Shown: piece after piece, positions 25,701 to 37,385 of the stretch
Layout: each line of letters starts with the position of its first letter
Position numbering within the stretch: the stretch's first letter is position 1
Source of the DNA: Sclerurus mexicanus
Lineage: Eukaryota; Chordata; Aves; Passeriformes; Furnariidae
Assembly (NCBI GenBank): GCA_013396755.1
Contig: VWZF01005764.1
Location: 980,365-1,044,364, forward strand
Direction of reading: 5' to 3'
Length of the DNA stretch: 64,000 nt
Made by a program: the position numbers and the translations under genes
The notes under the pieces: model-generated
Database searches by the model: none
Seen by the model: only the letters and a program-made list of their open reading frames with translations
What the model was told of the DNA's origin: nothing

Positions 25701-28474
25701 ACACTAAGAAATGTGGGGGTTATGTCCACAGGATTTGCAGCATGCTTCTTTTCCATGGATGTGACAGAAGTACCTAGAAGTTTTATGCAGGAGCAAAGTA
25801 TTTATTACTGATGACTCTAGAACCATCTTCTTTTTGTTTAGAATATATTTATCCTCTCTCTATAAAGGTAGTTACCATTCTTCAGAGAACCTTCCCTTGG
25901 ACAGGCTGCATTTCCCTTCTGAAACCATAAGCACCTGTGGAAAACTTCTTCTCGTGTGCCTGTGGAGGCTGAGGCGCTTCTGCAAACAGCACAGCTTGTG
26001 TTCCTGCTGTTTTATTAGGAGGCTGCCAGAAGGGAAGTGGGTAGAGTAGCTGGGGAGAGCAGGCAAACGACGGCAGGGAAGAAACAGCCAGTGAAGGAAG
26101 TTGGCCAAGTCAGTGTTCTGCCCAGCAGCTCTTGTAGCTGGGGTTGATGCCTTGCCTCTGCCTGCTATTCATGGCTCCTGTCTTGCCACCCAGCTGATGT
26201 GGTGGGTCACTGGGGTGTGTGATGCTCCAGGGCAGCGGGCAGGGGATGGGAGCAGGGACCTCATTTCTCTGAGGGATCCCTGCACTGGATAACACTGTGG
26301 TAAGCTCACTACCTGACAGGCTTCACCTCTTATCTTCCAGTGCATGTGTCAGTGATGCTGGGAACACCAGCTCTCTGTAATTAAGACACAGCACATCTCA
26401 TTCAGCAGGTTTTTATTCCCAAGCGTTGCTTCTGCTGAGCTCTGTGGGGACCTCTCCCTGAGCCAGGCCTGAAGGATAGAAATATATTCTCAGAAGTGCA
26501 TGCCAGTGTGGGTGATTTTCCAGGCAGTGAATGTCTCTGTGCATAGTCTGAGCATCCCTGGGTATCCCCAAGCAAGGAATGAGGGAAAAGCTGTATTCTG
26601 ATCCTCACTGGAATCCTGCACTGGAAAAGGCAGGGAGGTGAGGAGGGGGCATGCCCTGGCTGGGGTTTTGTCCCCCCTGTAGCAAGGGCAAGGCTGGCTG
26701 TATAAGCCAGGCAGCACTGCTTATAATCCTGTGTCTTGACAGATTGGAAGGAGCTGCACAATCCTACCTTGCAGGCAGGTAACATCAGCTGCCCTGTGCA
26801 TTTCCTGCTGCAACCTGTATGTTCTGGCATCAGCCAGCAAAATCCAAGTCAGCAAAGGCATGTCTGGATGCTCACCACTATGTCAAACAGAGGGACACAG
26901 TCTGTGCAAATTTCCCAGGATCAGAGTTTATTTCTGTTATCCTTTTTTTACAGCCTGGGCTTGGCTTGAAGCAGCACCGCTCACCAGGAGTATTTCCATT
27001 GCAGTCCTGGGATGTGTAGTTGCTGCTGCAGGATAGGGAGTTTTTCACAGCAAGCTCATGGAGGAGGTGATGCTAGTGTGTCTGGTACCTGTACTCAGGG
27101 CTCACCACTGGTGGCTGCTCTGCCCCTCCAGTACCTGCCCCACTGCTGGGTCGAGCACAAGCTTGGAGTGTGTGAGCCCTTGCAGGGACAGGCAGTCCAG
27201 GGGGACTCTGTGCCTGAAAAGTCTGAACACTTGGTCTGAGTTCCTGAACAAAGAACAAATGAAGTGAACCACAGTTTGGTTCTGCAGTGGCTTGGAAACA
27301 GAGACTATGAAAGGGATATGCTTCATCTTGGTTTTAATATTTTTTGATATTACAAACTGCTGAGTTCTTAGTCTCTTTACACTTAATGTTTTATTGTTTA
27401 AAGTGTATTTTTAAATTTTAGGTAAATACAAAATAAATCCCCACTGTTATTTGGGGTACCTTCTAAACAGGGTTCAGCAGAGCACATTGGTCAGACTGGA
27501 CGATAGCTGGGACTGATGATTTGAAGGTGGTAAATGTTAAAGCAGCACTGAGGGGGCTTCAGTGTGATGGGAGAAAGCCTGGTGAGACACTTCCTGGCCT
27601 CGGGATGTCCCCACCCCATGCTGTGACAGAGGAACCATTGAGAGTGAAAGGAAAGCTGACTACTCATTCACATAAGGACTTTACTGAAAGCTATTCCCAA
27701 AGCTTTTAACAGGAAAGAAACACATCTTAATAAGTAAGAAGTACAGAAAACCTCCCTGAAACTTTAATTGCTTGTCTATAACTTTAGAGCTGGCAATCTC
27801 GCTTTTAACAGGTCTGCTGTACAGCTGGCTCATCAGCCACTAAAGATATTAGTTTATAATTAAAATGCTGGCAGTTCCTTAATTACCGACACTGCTACAA
27901 TATCATTCACCACTCTAACTGTTTGCCTTTCTGATGGGGGAGGATGAGTAATTATTTTTCTTCAAGTTTTTCAAATAAAATACTATTGGAAAGAATATGG
28001 TTGTCCTGTCAGTCTGCTGGAGGGAGGGACATGCTGTGCTGGTGCAATGCACCGTGTGAGTATTCAGCAGGTGACTCTGCAGGCAAAACTGCTTCCAGAG
28101 AGAAAAACATCAGGGTGATATTTTCAGCCACCCGGGCTGATGGGAGAGTAAGATCTGACATGATAAATGCTGGGATTGGTCTTTTCCCCTGGCTGCTGAA
28201 GAGCTGGCGTGCCTGTGCTGATGGTAGGGAGGTAATAATGCTGTCCAAGAGCTCAGTTCCTGTCTTATGTAAAGCTCTACCTCTTCATCTCCTCTTTTGC
28301 TAAAAAAAAAATAAAAATCAGAGCACCATCAATACAGGAGCTTTTTTAACCTGTTCAATGCTTTGCCTAAATGAGTAGTAGCAGAATTGTACTCTGAATT
28401 TGGGGGTTACAAAAGAATTCCCAGTAGGAAGGGTCAAGCATTGGAACCAGGACTCATAGAGGCACTGGGACCTT
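22727..28474. other. Gene-free sequence
   Basis: No recognised coding exon. A 66-codon frame at 23,222-23,422 has a protein-like composition but no recognised family, no splice sites I can defend and no continuation. Confidence 0.5.
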
Positions 28475-28614
28475 CATTCCTGGGGACACTCTAATACCCA
28501 GGTTCAGGATTAGAGGAACCACACATAAATCTGAGGCTGGCCCTGCTCTGAGCAGGAGGTTGGACTAGAGACCTCCAAAGATCCTTTGCAGCCAAAATCA
28601 TTGAATGATCCTAT
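28475..28614 (+). mobile_element. CR1 LINE 3' fragment, diverged
   Basis: 'ctgctctgagcaggaggttg', 'gactagagacctccaaagat' and a tail 'aaaatcattgaatgatccta' match a CR1 3' end with several changes. The 5' limit is uncertain. Confidence 0.8.
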
Positions 28615-31600
28615 ATGGCCGGTTTAAGTACCTTGCTTTTACTTGTGAGCTAAGAAAAGGCAAAGAGAAGCAGGTATGTGGTGTGCAGGAGGGGACAGGG
28701 GGGATGCAGCATCCATGCAGCGTGTGAGAGGCCTGGCGTGCACACCAGGAGCTGGTCTGCTATGCAGCCCAGGAACAGACACCTCAGCGTGATTCAGTGT
28801 CTTCCTGGCTTTAGCACACCATCGACAGAGCTTTCCAGCATTTTAGCAAACAAACACAACATGCCGCTGTTTCACTCACTGGGAATTGCTGCTGAAATTA
28901 ATGAGCAGGAGAAGGACGGGGCGCTGAACCCAGCCTGCTGCGGCTGACGTGGCTAATCACAGGCACAGTGACAGGCAGGGAGCAATTTGGAGATAACACA
29001 ACTGGGAATCTTTCTTGTCTCATTTGCACTGACGTATCCATGTAATCAGTATATTTTGGATGGTTGCTATTATTTCTCGATGAAATTGCTGCTCTCTGCT
29101 CGATGTGCCCAGTCTCTTCCCCCACTGCTCCCCTGAGAGATGAGCGATTGTAAAGCAAACAAGCCGGGGAAGTTTGACAATGGGTGGTAACAGGACAATG
29201 AGAAATAGCAAAGTAGCTGAAGTATCCAGTGCTTCCCTAAGTGTGAAGACAAATAATAACACGTATTTACTCCTCCACAGTGTTTTCATCATTGGTGGAA
29301 GCGTGGGAATGAAAGCAGTGGAGGGGGCTCTGGGCTGGCTCAAGAAGCTGTGGTAGCAGTGGGTGTGAGACTTTGAGCTGTGGTCAGAAAAAATGGGTGT
29401 CACTGAGGTATGTGTATTGATTTAATCAGTTTAGGCTTCCAGAAGTGCTTTTGTACAGTGTACCCAACAGTTTGCAAGGTTTTCAATTGCAGGGTGTGTG
29501 TGTGTGTGCAAACATGCACATATGTCTGTATACATGCACATACAGAGGCTACAGGTCTAGTCCTAGAGAGTGGGAATGAGGAAGGGGAAATCAGCGCAGT
29601 TAATTGGCTTTGCTTTTCCTTTCCCTTCTTTCCACTCTTCCAAGACAATAAGCCCACTGGCTCGCATCTCTTCTGTGGTCACTCCCTGAGGGCACTGCAG
29701 TAATTTGATGCTACAGCCTGTCTTTGAGCACTCTGTCCTGAGGATTTGCTATGTTCCAGCTGTTTGTCCCCATGGAGCTGTGCCCCGCAGTTTGTGCTTG
29801 CCCCCAGCTAGGCTTGGTCTGCAGCTGGCAACATGCAGGTTACAAGGCTTTTGAAATCCCCTGCCTGCTACTTGCATTAGCAGGAGAAAGTAAATATTCC
29901 CACTGCTTTTTAGCAATTCTCATCCTCAGGCGATGTTAGTGGCATAAACCATCTATCAGTTGGCAGCAGGCTACGGCAGGAATTGGCACACTTGAAAAGC
30001 CTATGACATTGGATTAAAAAGCATCCACAGGCCAAGTAAACACTTGCGAACCTCAGGCCTGTGGGAGCAGGGAGCAGGCAGCTCCAGGCAGAGCCTGCAG
30101 TCCCTGGCTGTGCTGCTGAGGCTGGGCTTGCACAGTGCAGCTTTGCTGCTGGTCCTGCAGCCCAGGCTCTGAGGAAGTGCTGTGCTACTAAACAACTTTG
30201 CTGCTTCCCTTAGGATTTTGCTCTCTGACCACACTAAGATGTTTTTGTTTATTCTCACTTTATTTTGTTTTATCGGAGTGGTTTTGCAACCTCCCTGAAT
30301 CATCTTCAGCAGTCTCTTACTCAGATCACAAAACGGTGTGATTTCCTTCGTAAAACTTGCTTGTTGAGTGCTAGGTGCAGCCCTTATATGACGGCTGACA
30401 AATCGGCACCATGTCAGAGGCCTGAAATAGAGGTGAACAGTTTTCCTTCATTGTCTATTTCCTTCATTGTTTTTTGGTGTAGGATGGTACAGGCTGAGGC
30501 ACTGTAGAGTTGGAGTCTGGATTTAGTCCTATCAGGCTTAGGGAATGTCTCTACCTCTATCTTGAGAGGCGATGCAGTGGAGCACAACTCCCCTTTTTAC
30601 ATCTCTGCATTCTGTAAATGTGCTTGCTATTTACTGTATTGGAGCAAGGAGACTACACAAGGGTTTTTCCCCCTTTACTTGGTGTGCTTAGTGAGCAGCT
30701 GGCAGGTTTGATGGGTTAGGCAGTAAAGGAGAGACACGGAGAGAATCCATCACAAGCTAAATACAAATATAATCTGTCTATTCAAAGAGGGATTTGCTGT
30801 CTCTTACACCATCCTTCTGAATGAGTAGTACTGAAAAGCCAAACCCACACCCCCCCCAAATATGGTGCTGTGCTCCTCCAGCTCTTCAGCACTGCCTTTA
30901 CATCCAGGCAGGTCCTGGAGACCTCTGCCCATGTGGCCAGCCCACCTTCTGTCCCCTCTCACTGACACCCTCTGCCCTGCGTGCACAAGCAAAGGGATCC
31001 AAGGGCATTGCCAGAGCCCATACAATGTAGAGGAAGAAAGCTTTGCTTTGTTGGGTTTTGTGGGGCTAGAAAAGGTTGGTCCTGGGGATTTTGTTCCCTT
31101 CATTAATGTGCCAAGAAGTGCTGGGAAAAACCTCTTTTTCTATAAGAAACTGAATGAATGTGTGCCCCTGACAGGCTGAGTCCTAAAGTGTTTGACTCTC
31201 ATTTCTTCATTGAATCCTGCTGCTGTTACATACCAGCAAATGGTTTTGATGCTCACATTTTATTTGACTGAGGCACAGGTCTCCCAGGGAGGGTTTCTGT
31301 CATCAGGACATCAGTTTTCCTTCAATCACTTTGCAAGTTACCTCAATAACATGACACGCTGGTATGTCAGAAGGGCAGAGATGTCACACAGCTCTACATA
31401 GTTTGAAAAATAACCAGCACGTATCAGCCATCCCAGGAAAAATCTCCAGCATAACCTGTCTCCTGGCACTGGGGCATTCATGGGTGTGTAGGCAGGTAGT
31501 GGATGCTCCCATTACAGGAGATGTTCCCACTGTAGTTTTGCACCTTGCTGGTTACTGGGGCCATAATGACACGGATGGCAGGGGTGGTGGACCCAGTGGT

Positions 31601-32874
31601 CTCCAGCCCTTCCCATTTCCAGCTGTCACAATAGCAGAGCAAAAGAGAATTGATCTGAAATCTATCTGCAAATTCATGCAGAATGAGTCAGAAGATACTG
31701 ACGTTAACAGGCACTAAGAAAGAAACCAAGACATTTTTTTTCCACGTTTCCTGTTAAAGAAGTTAAAACATCTCCACCTCTGAATTTCTGCTAGGTTGTA
31801 GGTTGAATTTAACTGGGAGAAGCTGCACTGGATAGTAGTGATTGTTTCCATGTGTTGTATCTAAATTTGTCTCTTATGTTTGGTAATCAACCAGAAGCTT
31901 TTGGTTTCAGCTTTGAAGCTGTGTTGTTTGGGAGGTTTTTAACAACAATGCAGTGATTAAGGAAAATATACATTTTGGGATAAGAGCTAATGCATGGGGA
32001 TTTTGGTGCAGCAAGTTCAATGTTAAGGTGAATTTCACTTCGGTTCATATAAGGAGATTCAAGTGTGGTAATGCTTTATGTAAGAGTCATTGGGAAGGCA
32101 GCTGCAGTCAACTTGCCCTGCTGGATCATAAATTATATGTTGTTTTTTTATTCCAAATGGGCTACTAGTGGAGCTTCTTTGTTACATGGAGCACATGCTG
32201 TTATTTCCAGCATGCACTTATGACAAAACTGCCTTGTGTTGAGAAGAGCCCAAATTTTTCTTTTTTGGAGGTAAACCATAGTTTTAAATTCTCTTGGGGG
32301 TGACTTTTTCCTTGCAAGCAAACTGGAAAAGCACAACAAAGGTTGTTATTTTGCTTTTTATTTTTCCTTTAATTTGAGAGCAATTTAAAAACACACGTCT
32401 GGGCTGTTGACTATATTAGAGATATAACGCTTTTAGCAAACTTTTGCCAAGTTTCTCACTCTGATGCTGCAAATTCTCAGCATTCCATTATTGAATGATC
32501 CTGAAACACCTCTTTTCTTGGCTTCGTGCTGAAGGGATTTTGTGTGTTGGAGGAAGCAGTCTAGTGCACCAGAGGGGGCTTGGCCCCTGCTGCAAGCACT
32601 GTCAGGCTCTGCTCTTCCAGCCCTTGTGTGGGAGAGGCAACGTGGAGGGTTTGGTGTCTCCTCATCAATAGGAAAGAGAAGCATTGGATGATCTTGTGTC
32701 GCGTCATGGGGCATCACAAAGTGAAGCTTTCAGCATTGCACCTTCTGCTCCTTGGCAGTGTTTTATGTGTTTTGGGGCAGTTTAGGAGAGGCTTTGAGAA
32801 TCAGGGTAATTCAGGCAAGACACCAAAAACTAAGTACGGGAGTGAGCAGGGGAAACCACCTCGGGGCTGCCCAG
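28615..32874. other. Gene-free sequence with a GT microsatellite
   Basis: Apart from the (GT)n run near 29.5 kb, no gene or repeat family was recognised. Confidence 0.5.
29493..29512. repeat. (GT)n microsatellite
   Basis: A short run of GT units is followed by 'acatgcacatatgtctgtat'-type alternating purine-pyrimidine sequence. No gene context was recognised. Confidence 0.8.
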
Positions 32875-32942
32875 CGCCCGGCCAGGATCTTGGCTCGATG
32901 AACCTTGTGGGTCCCTCCAGCTCTGGATATTCTACGATTCTC
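32875..32942 (+). mobile_element. CR1 LINE 3' tail, short
   Basis: 'ggctcgatgaaccttgtggg' followed by tccctccagctctggatatt and ctacgattct matches the last 60-70 bases of a CR1. It abuts the CpG-rich patch that follows. Confidence 0.75.
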
Positions 32943-33039
32943 TGGGGGTTTAACCCCTCCGGACACTGGCGGGGCTGTCGATGCGTGTGAAACGGAAGCT
33001 AAAAGAGAAAGCAAGAGTGGGAAAAGGCTGGGAAGCGCT

Positions 33040-33260
33040 GGGAACGCGTGGGATGGATGCTCGGTGGGATGGATGCGCGTCTCCCGGCCAGCCCGGCCTC
33101 TGCCTCCCCCTGCCGGCGGCGGCGGGATCAGCGGCGGGATCGAGCCTTTCTGCGGGGGCTTCTGCACCACCGGGACACTCGGGGTTCGTTCCGTTCCTGG
33201 GGGGTGTTAAACAAGTACTCCCGAGCTCGCCCTGCTCTGCCGTCCTCCGGTAGGAATCCG
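33040..33260. promoter_or_regulatory. Orphan CpG-rich patch, possible promoter
   Basis: About 220 bases are very GC- and CpG-rich, including 'ctgccggcggcggcgggatc' and 'ctcccgagctcgccctgctc', within ordinary sequence. No recognisable coding exon lies in it. It sits about 4 kb past the THOC7 3' end. It could be a promoter of an unannotated transcript or a GC-rich relic. A donor-like 'cctccg|gtagga' occurs at its right edge, but nothing else supports an exon. Confidence 0.35.
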
Positions 33261-36200
33261 TGATGGGTCACAGTGGGGACCAGCTTTGGAGCTGTTAATG
33301 AGCCCACGAAGATGATCCCGTGGGTGGTGTCTGGCAGCTCCCAGGAGCTGCTGTGGTTTGTGCCATCCAAACGTGTGGCCCCACACAGAAGCTACACGAA
33401 TACAGACGTAACAAATGGAGAAACATGAGTTTGTTCCCGAGTTCCATTTGAACAGTGCCAGCAGCTGCCCAACACAAATAGAGCTCTGCCTCTGCCTAGG
33501 ACAGACCTCCAGCTCCTCCTTCCATGAAAGCAGCCCCCCATCATTTCACCTGGCACAGGGGTGCAAGGCCCCTCATCCTTCCCTTCAGGACTCTGCTAGC
33601 TGGACAGACCACAGCACGCTGCATCCCTGGCTTTAGGATTACTCTTGAACACCTGGGAGTGTGTCCCTTCGCCAGGGAGGGATGCCCTGGTGTCCCTAGT
33701 GCCTTCAGGACATCACTGAGCAGCCTCACACAGCCCTGCCACGCAGCTCCTGCGGGATTCTTTCCTGCTGCCAGGCCAGGGTGGGCACCAGGGCAGGCTG
33801 CTCCAAGCCTGGCTTTGCCTCCTGGCTGTTGTGGTGCTGCCCAGTACACGGGGACAGGAACTGCCTTTTTGTTCTGCCTTTACACAGAGCCCAGCAACAC
33901 ACTGGCCCTGGGCTATGAGTGGAGGGACTGCTGTGACACTGATAATAACCTTTGTTAAAAGGTTGGTTAAAATAGACTTGGGAAATGAAGGCTGTGATAA
34001 CCCAAGAACAAGTTTGACTATTGGGATGAAGCACAAAAGGCAGAGCGATTCTGTGTTGACAACTTGCTTTCCACAGGGTCTGTTGCATATAGATCTATAA
34101 AGTGGTTCCTACACTACTACAGTGTGTCCCTAAGGCATGTAGTCTAGAAAGAAAGTCACACAGGTTCCCATAGAAGAACTAAGAGTATTTGCTTGCACTT
34201 CTGATTTCTCTTCTTTGTTTTTTAAACTCACAATAAGAGGAGACCCACCTGAGACTTGAGCAAAAGAATGAGGGATAGTACAGTACAAGCCAGCTGTGAC
34301 AGCTGGAAAACTTACATCATAAGTATCTAAAATAATCCATAATTTCTAGCTCATAAATCTTTGGGATACAGTTTTTGCAATTTTCTATGCTGGCAGTGGC
34401 TTTCTTCAAATTAACATGGTTTCAGAGATATCCCATCACTTGGCAGGGTGTCACTGTGACCGTCTTTCTCCTCCTTTTCTCCTTTCATGGAGCTTTCTAA
34501 ATCTTTCTTTAAAAATTCCACCCAAGTTACCATTTCTGTCCAATGTTCCATTCTCCCTCTGTTGGTGTTGTTTAGATAGGACAGAAAAATAAGTCCTGGC
34601 ATTGCAAATGTCAGTTCATCACTTCAGCAACTCTCTTTCTGCTTGTATTTTTACATCCACATGGCAAGAGCACTGAGATGGAGCATTTAGGCATATAATA
34701 ATCTTTCAGCTCAGATAGGGACAAGGCAAATCATAAAACCAGGAATGATTTCTTATTTAAATAGTGTCATTGTGGACATTCTAAGTTTCTGTACCTAGAC
34801 TTTTATACGTGCATATTTAGACACAATGCAGGTAAGCAGCATCACTGAGGACAGATTTCCAGGCAGGGACAGAACAGTGACCGTTCATCTGTGCCTTGGA
34901 ATACAACATACAGAAAACTTCTGTAAGAGAAGATTAAAGGAGATGCAGATGTACATTTCCAACATATGCAGGGCAGATTCAAAGCTGGAACCTGAGGCTT
35001 AGTAACAAAGCAGGTTAAATATTGGCTGGCATTAGAATTCCATTTGGGTTTGTTTCTTTTTTTGGTACCGATCTAATGCTCAAGAGGTTAGATACATAAA
35101 TATTGAAAATATTAGGAGCAAATATTTTGGATGTCCCACTGAGCCTGCATTTGCCATGAACTGACGTTGCTTTTTAATTTGATTGCTCCCCAAGGTGGCC
35201 TGGTGACATCACCTTCTTGCTGCCACACTGCGCTAGGGTGAATTGAATTTCTAGGGCAGTAATTTCTTTTCAAGATTGCATCACTGTAATCCAAACTAGA
35301 ATATATTCCTCTGCTGTTCATTTGTATTGCTTCTCTTGTGTGCAACTTTTGTTTCTGCATATGTATTCCTTACCAGAGGGACACTCAGATGTTGGCACAT
35401 TTCTGGTCAGGTTTTATACAGAGCAGTGCAAGTTCTGAGATAAGATATTTAAGTGATCTAAGTGATTTCCAAAGAATTGTGTAAAACAATGAATGGGAAA
35501 ACTTGAGATTTTCATGACAACACTGTTATGGAGACTGTTTAGAGGTGATAAATGTCATTGACCTCTGCACCAAAATTCAGTCCATGTAGCTTATGGAGGG
35601 CATTTCAACCAGATAAAAACACTAAGATGCTTTAAAAATGTTTTTGAGCCTTTGTCATTTATGATCTTCATATGTTCATGACAGTGACTCCTCCCTGATT
35701 TGGCAATAATTTAGTACTGCTGCTTTACAAAATATTTTACTATTCACTGTTGTTAGAAGGGGAAAAACACAGTACACTAAATACTTTTTGATGGTATATT
35801 TCTCATATTAAATCCTTTTTGTTTGCTTAACCACCACCCCAGCCTGCCAAATCTGTAGTGCATGAGAAGTACTGCATGTCTGCACAGGCAAACCTGAGCT
35901 TCCCCTGTGTTCTGAGTTGACCAGCTGTGAACTAGACTTTTGACAGCTTATTAGACCAGGGCTGCACGTGCTACTGAAGTTGTTTGACTTCTTGTTCAGC
36001 TGGCTTGCCTTTAGCAAACCTGGAATGTGAGCAAAACAAGCTCAGATATGCCTGTTGAACCCAATGCACAGAGATCCACAGCCACTGAGAGTGGGAATTA
36101 TATGGCATTTAGACTATAAAAGTCTGAAGTTTCAGTCCTGGAAATCCCCCTCAGCTGTCACCTAGTGAGAAGGCAGCTCTATTAACATCATTATTTTACT

Positions 36201-37044
36201 TGACCTGTGTATGCTTATGGCTCTGTCTGAGTGAGATGCAAAATGTCTTCCTTTACCCAAACCACTGGAAGGCTCAATGTAACAGGTGTTTTTAGAACAA
36301 GGCTAACAAGTGGGGACATCACATACTGCCCCTTGTTCCTTCCTCCCTGCCTTACAAAAGCATAGAGCATACTCCATTCTCTTATTGGGAAGATTGAAAC
36401 CTGTATTTCCTACCTCCCAACAGACTGCAGGATGATCCAGGTGGATAGACTCCACCTTCCCTACAAATAATGCAAGTATCTCTGATTCTTTAACATCATG
36501 GTTATTGCTCTGCTGCTTTAGTTTTTCATTGTGAGGAAGGAAGGGCTGCACCATCTGTTTCATAAATTATGATATATTTCATAATAGTCAATTGATAAGT
36601 AAAATCCAGAAGCAGATTATAAATGGTATCAGGATTAGATTCCTGGCTCATTGAGAACAAAGCTTTTAAATTGCAGTTTTAAACGTGCCATTTAGAAATG
36701 TAACTTTTGATGTGGTACAACAAACAAGGCAGAGCAAGGATCACTATGGTTCTTTGCATCACTTTGAGGAAAAAATTAAAGCTACTACAAGATGATTTTT
36801 GTTGTTTTACAACGCTTAACAAACATTAATTCTATAGAAGTAATTTGTTTTATATGAAACTAGCAAATTCTAGTCTAGTTGCATGTAGGTTCTAAAATGG
36901 CAGCTACTTTGAAAAACTAAGGCCCTACTTAGTTCAGATTTAGGGTATGGAAGCTGGGACTCATGCAAAGATGTACTGCCCTCAGTTTGATGTCAAGTAA
37001 GAAAAGAAGCCCTTATTATTAAGCTCAATGCCTACTAAAAATGG
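33261..37044. other. Sequence downstream of THOC7, no gene recognised
   Basis: It begins GC-moderate next to the CpG-rich patch and becomes AT-rich from about 34 kb on. No coding exon or repeat family was recognised. In mammals an open reading frame (C3orf49) is reported near here, but no counterpart could be identified. Confidence 0.5.
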
Positions 37045-37317
37045 AAAAATCTGTGAAAACCCCTTTTATTGACAACGTTTTGCAACACCTTAGTTCACAA
37101 GCACTGCGTAAAAGCTTCATTCTTTGTGAACCAAGTCACAAATTACAGAGCTGCAACTGTTTTCCCCTGAAGCATAAGCAAAACAAGTATTTTTGTATAA
37201 AATTTCACAGAAGCAGTAGAAAACTATTTTCAGCTCCACCTCCCTTACTGTTGGTTTCAACACAATGTGAAGATACTTGGACTTTCTTCAGTAGTATTGT
37301 CAGTCTTCATATTACAT
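37045..37317 (-). other. THOC7: THOC7 3' untranslated region (predicted)
   Basis: This is the sequence between the stop codon and a likely cleavage point just past the AATAAA signal at 37065-37070. The extent is inferred from that signal alone; a more distal end cannot be excluded. Confidence 0.6.
37065..37070 (-). promoter_or_regulatory. THOC7: Polyadenylation signal AATAAA for THOC7
   Basis: A canonical AATAAA on the minus strand lies about 250 bases past the stop codon. A T-rich stretch follows it in the direction of transcription. Position and context fit a THOC7 poly(A) signal. Confidence 0.65.
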
Positions 37318-37385
37318 CTACTGCTTGGCCTCTGTTTCCATTTGAGTTTCTTGGGATTCTTCAGCTTCTGAAAGCTTTTCATCAT
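37318..37385 (-). CDS. THOC7: THOC7 last coding exon with stop
   Basis: After the acceptor attttag, 68 nt complete the Asn codon and read DEKLSEAEESQETQMETEAK then Q and TAG. The acidic, low-complexity tail resembles the end of the human protein but differs at several residues, which is normal for this variable C-terminus. Confidence 0.95.

Noticed and set aside
1..36000. SNTN, SYNPR or C3orf49 exons expected left of THOC7 from gene order
   Set aside because: I searched by eye for conserved blocks of sentan (such as FEDFMILL) and synaptoporin and saw none; they probably lie further left or were missed.
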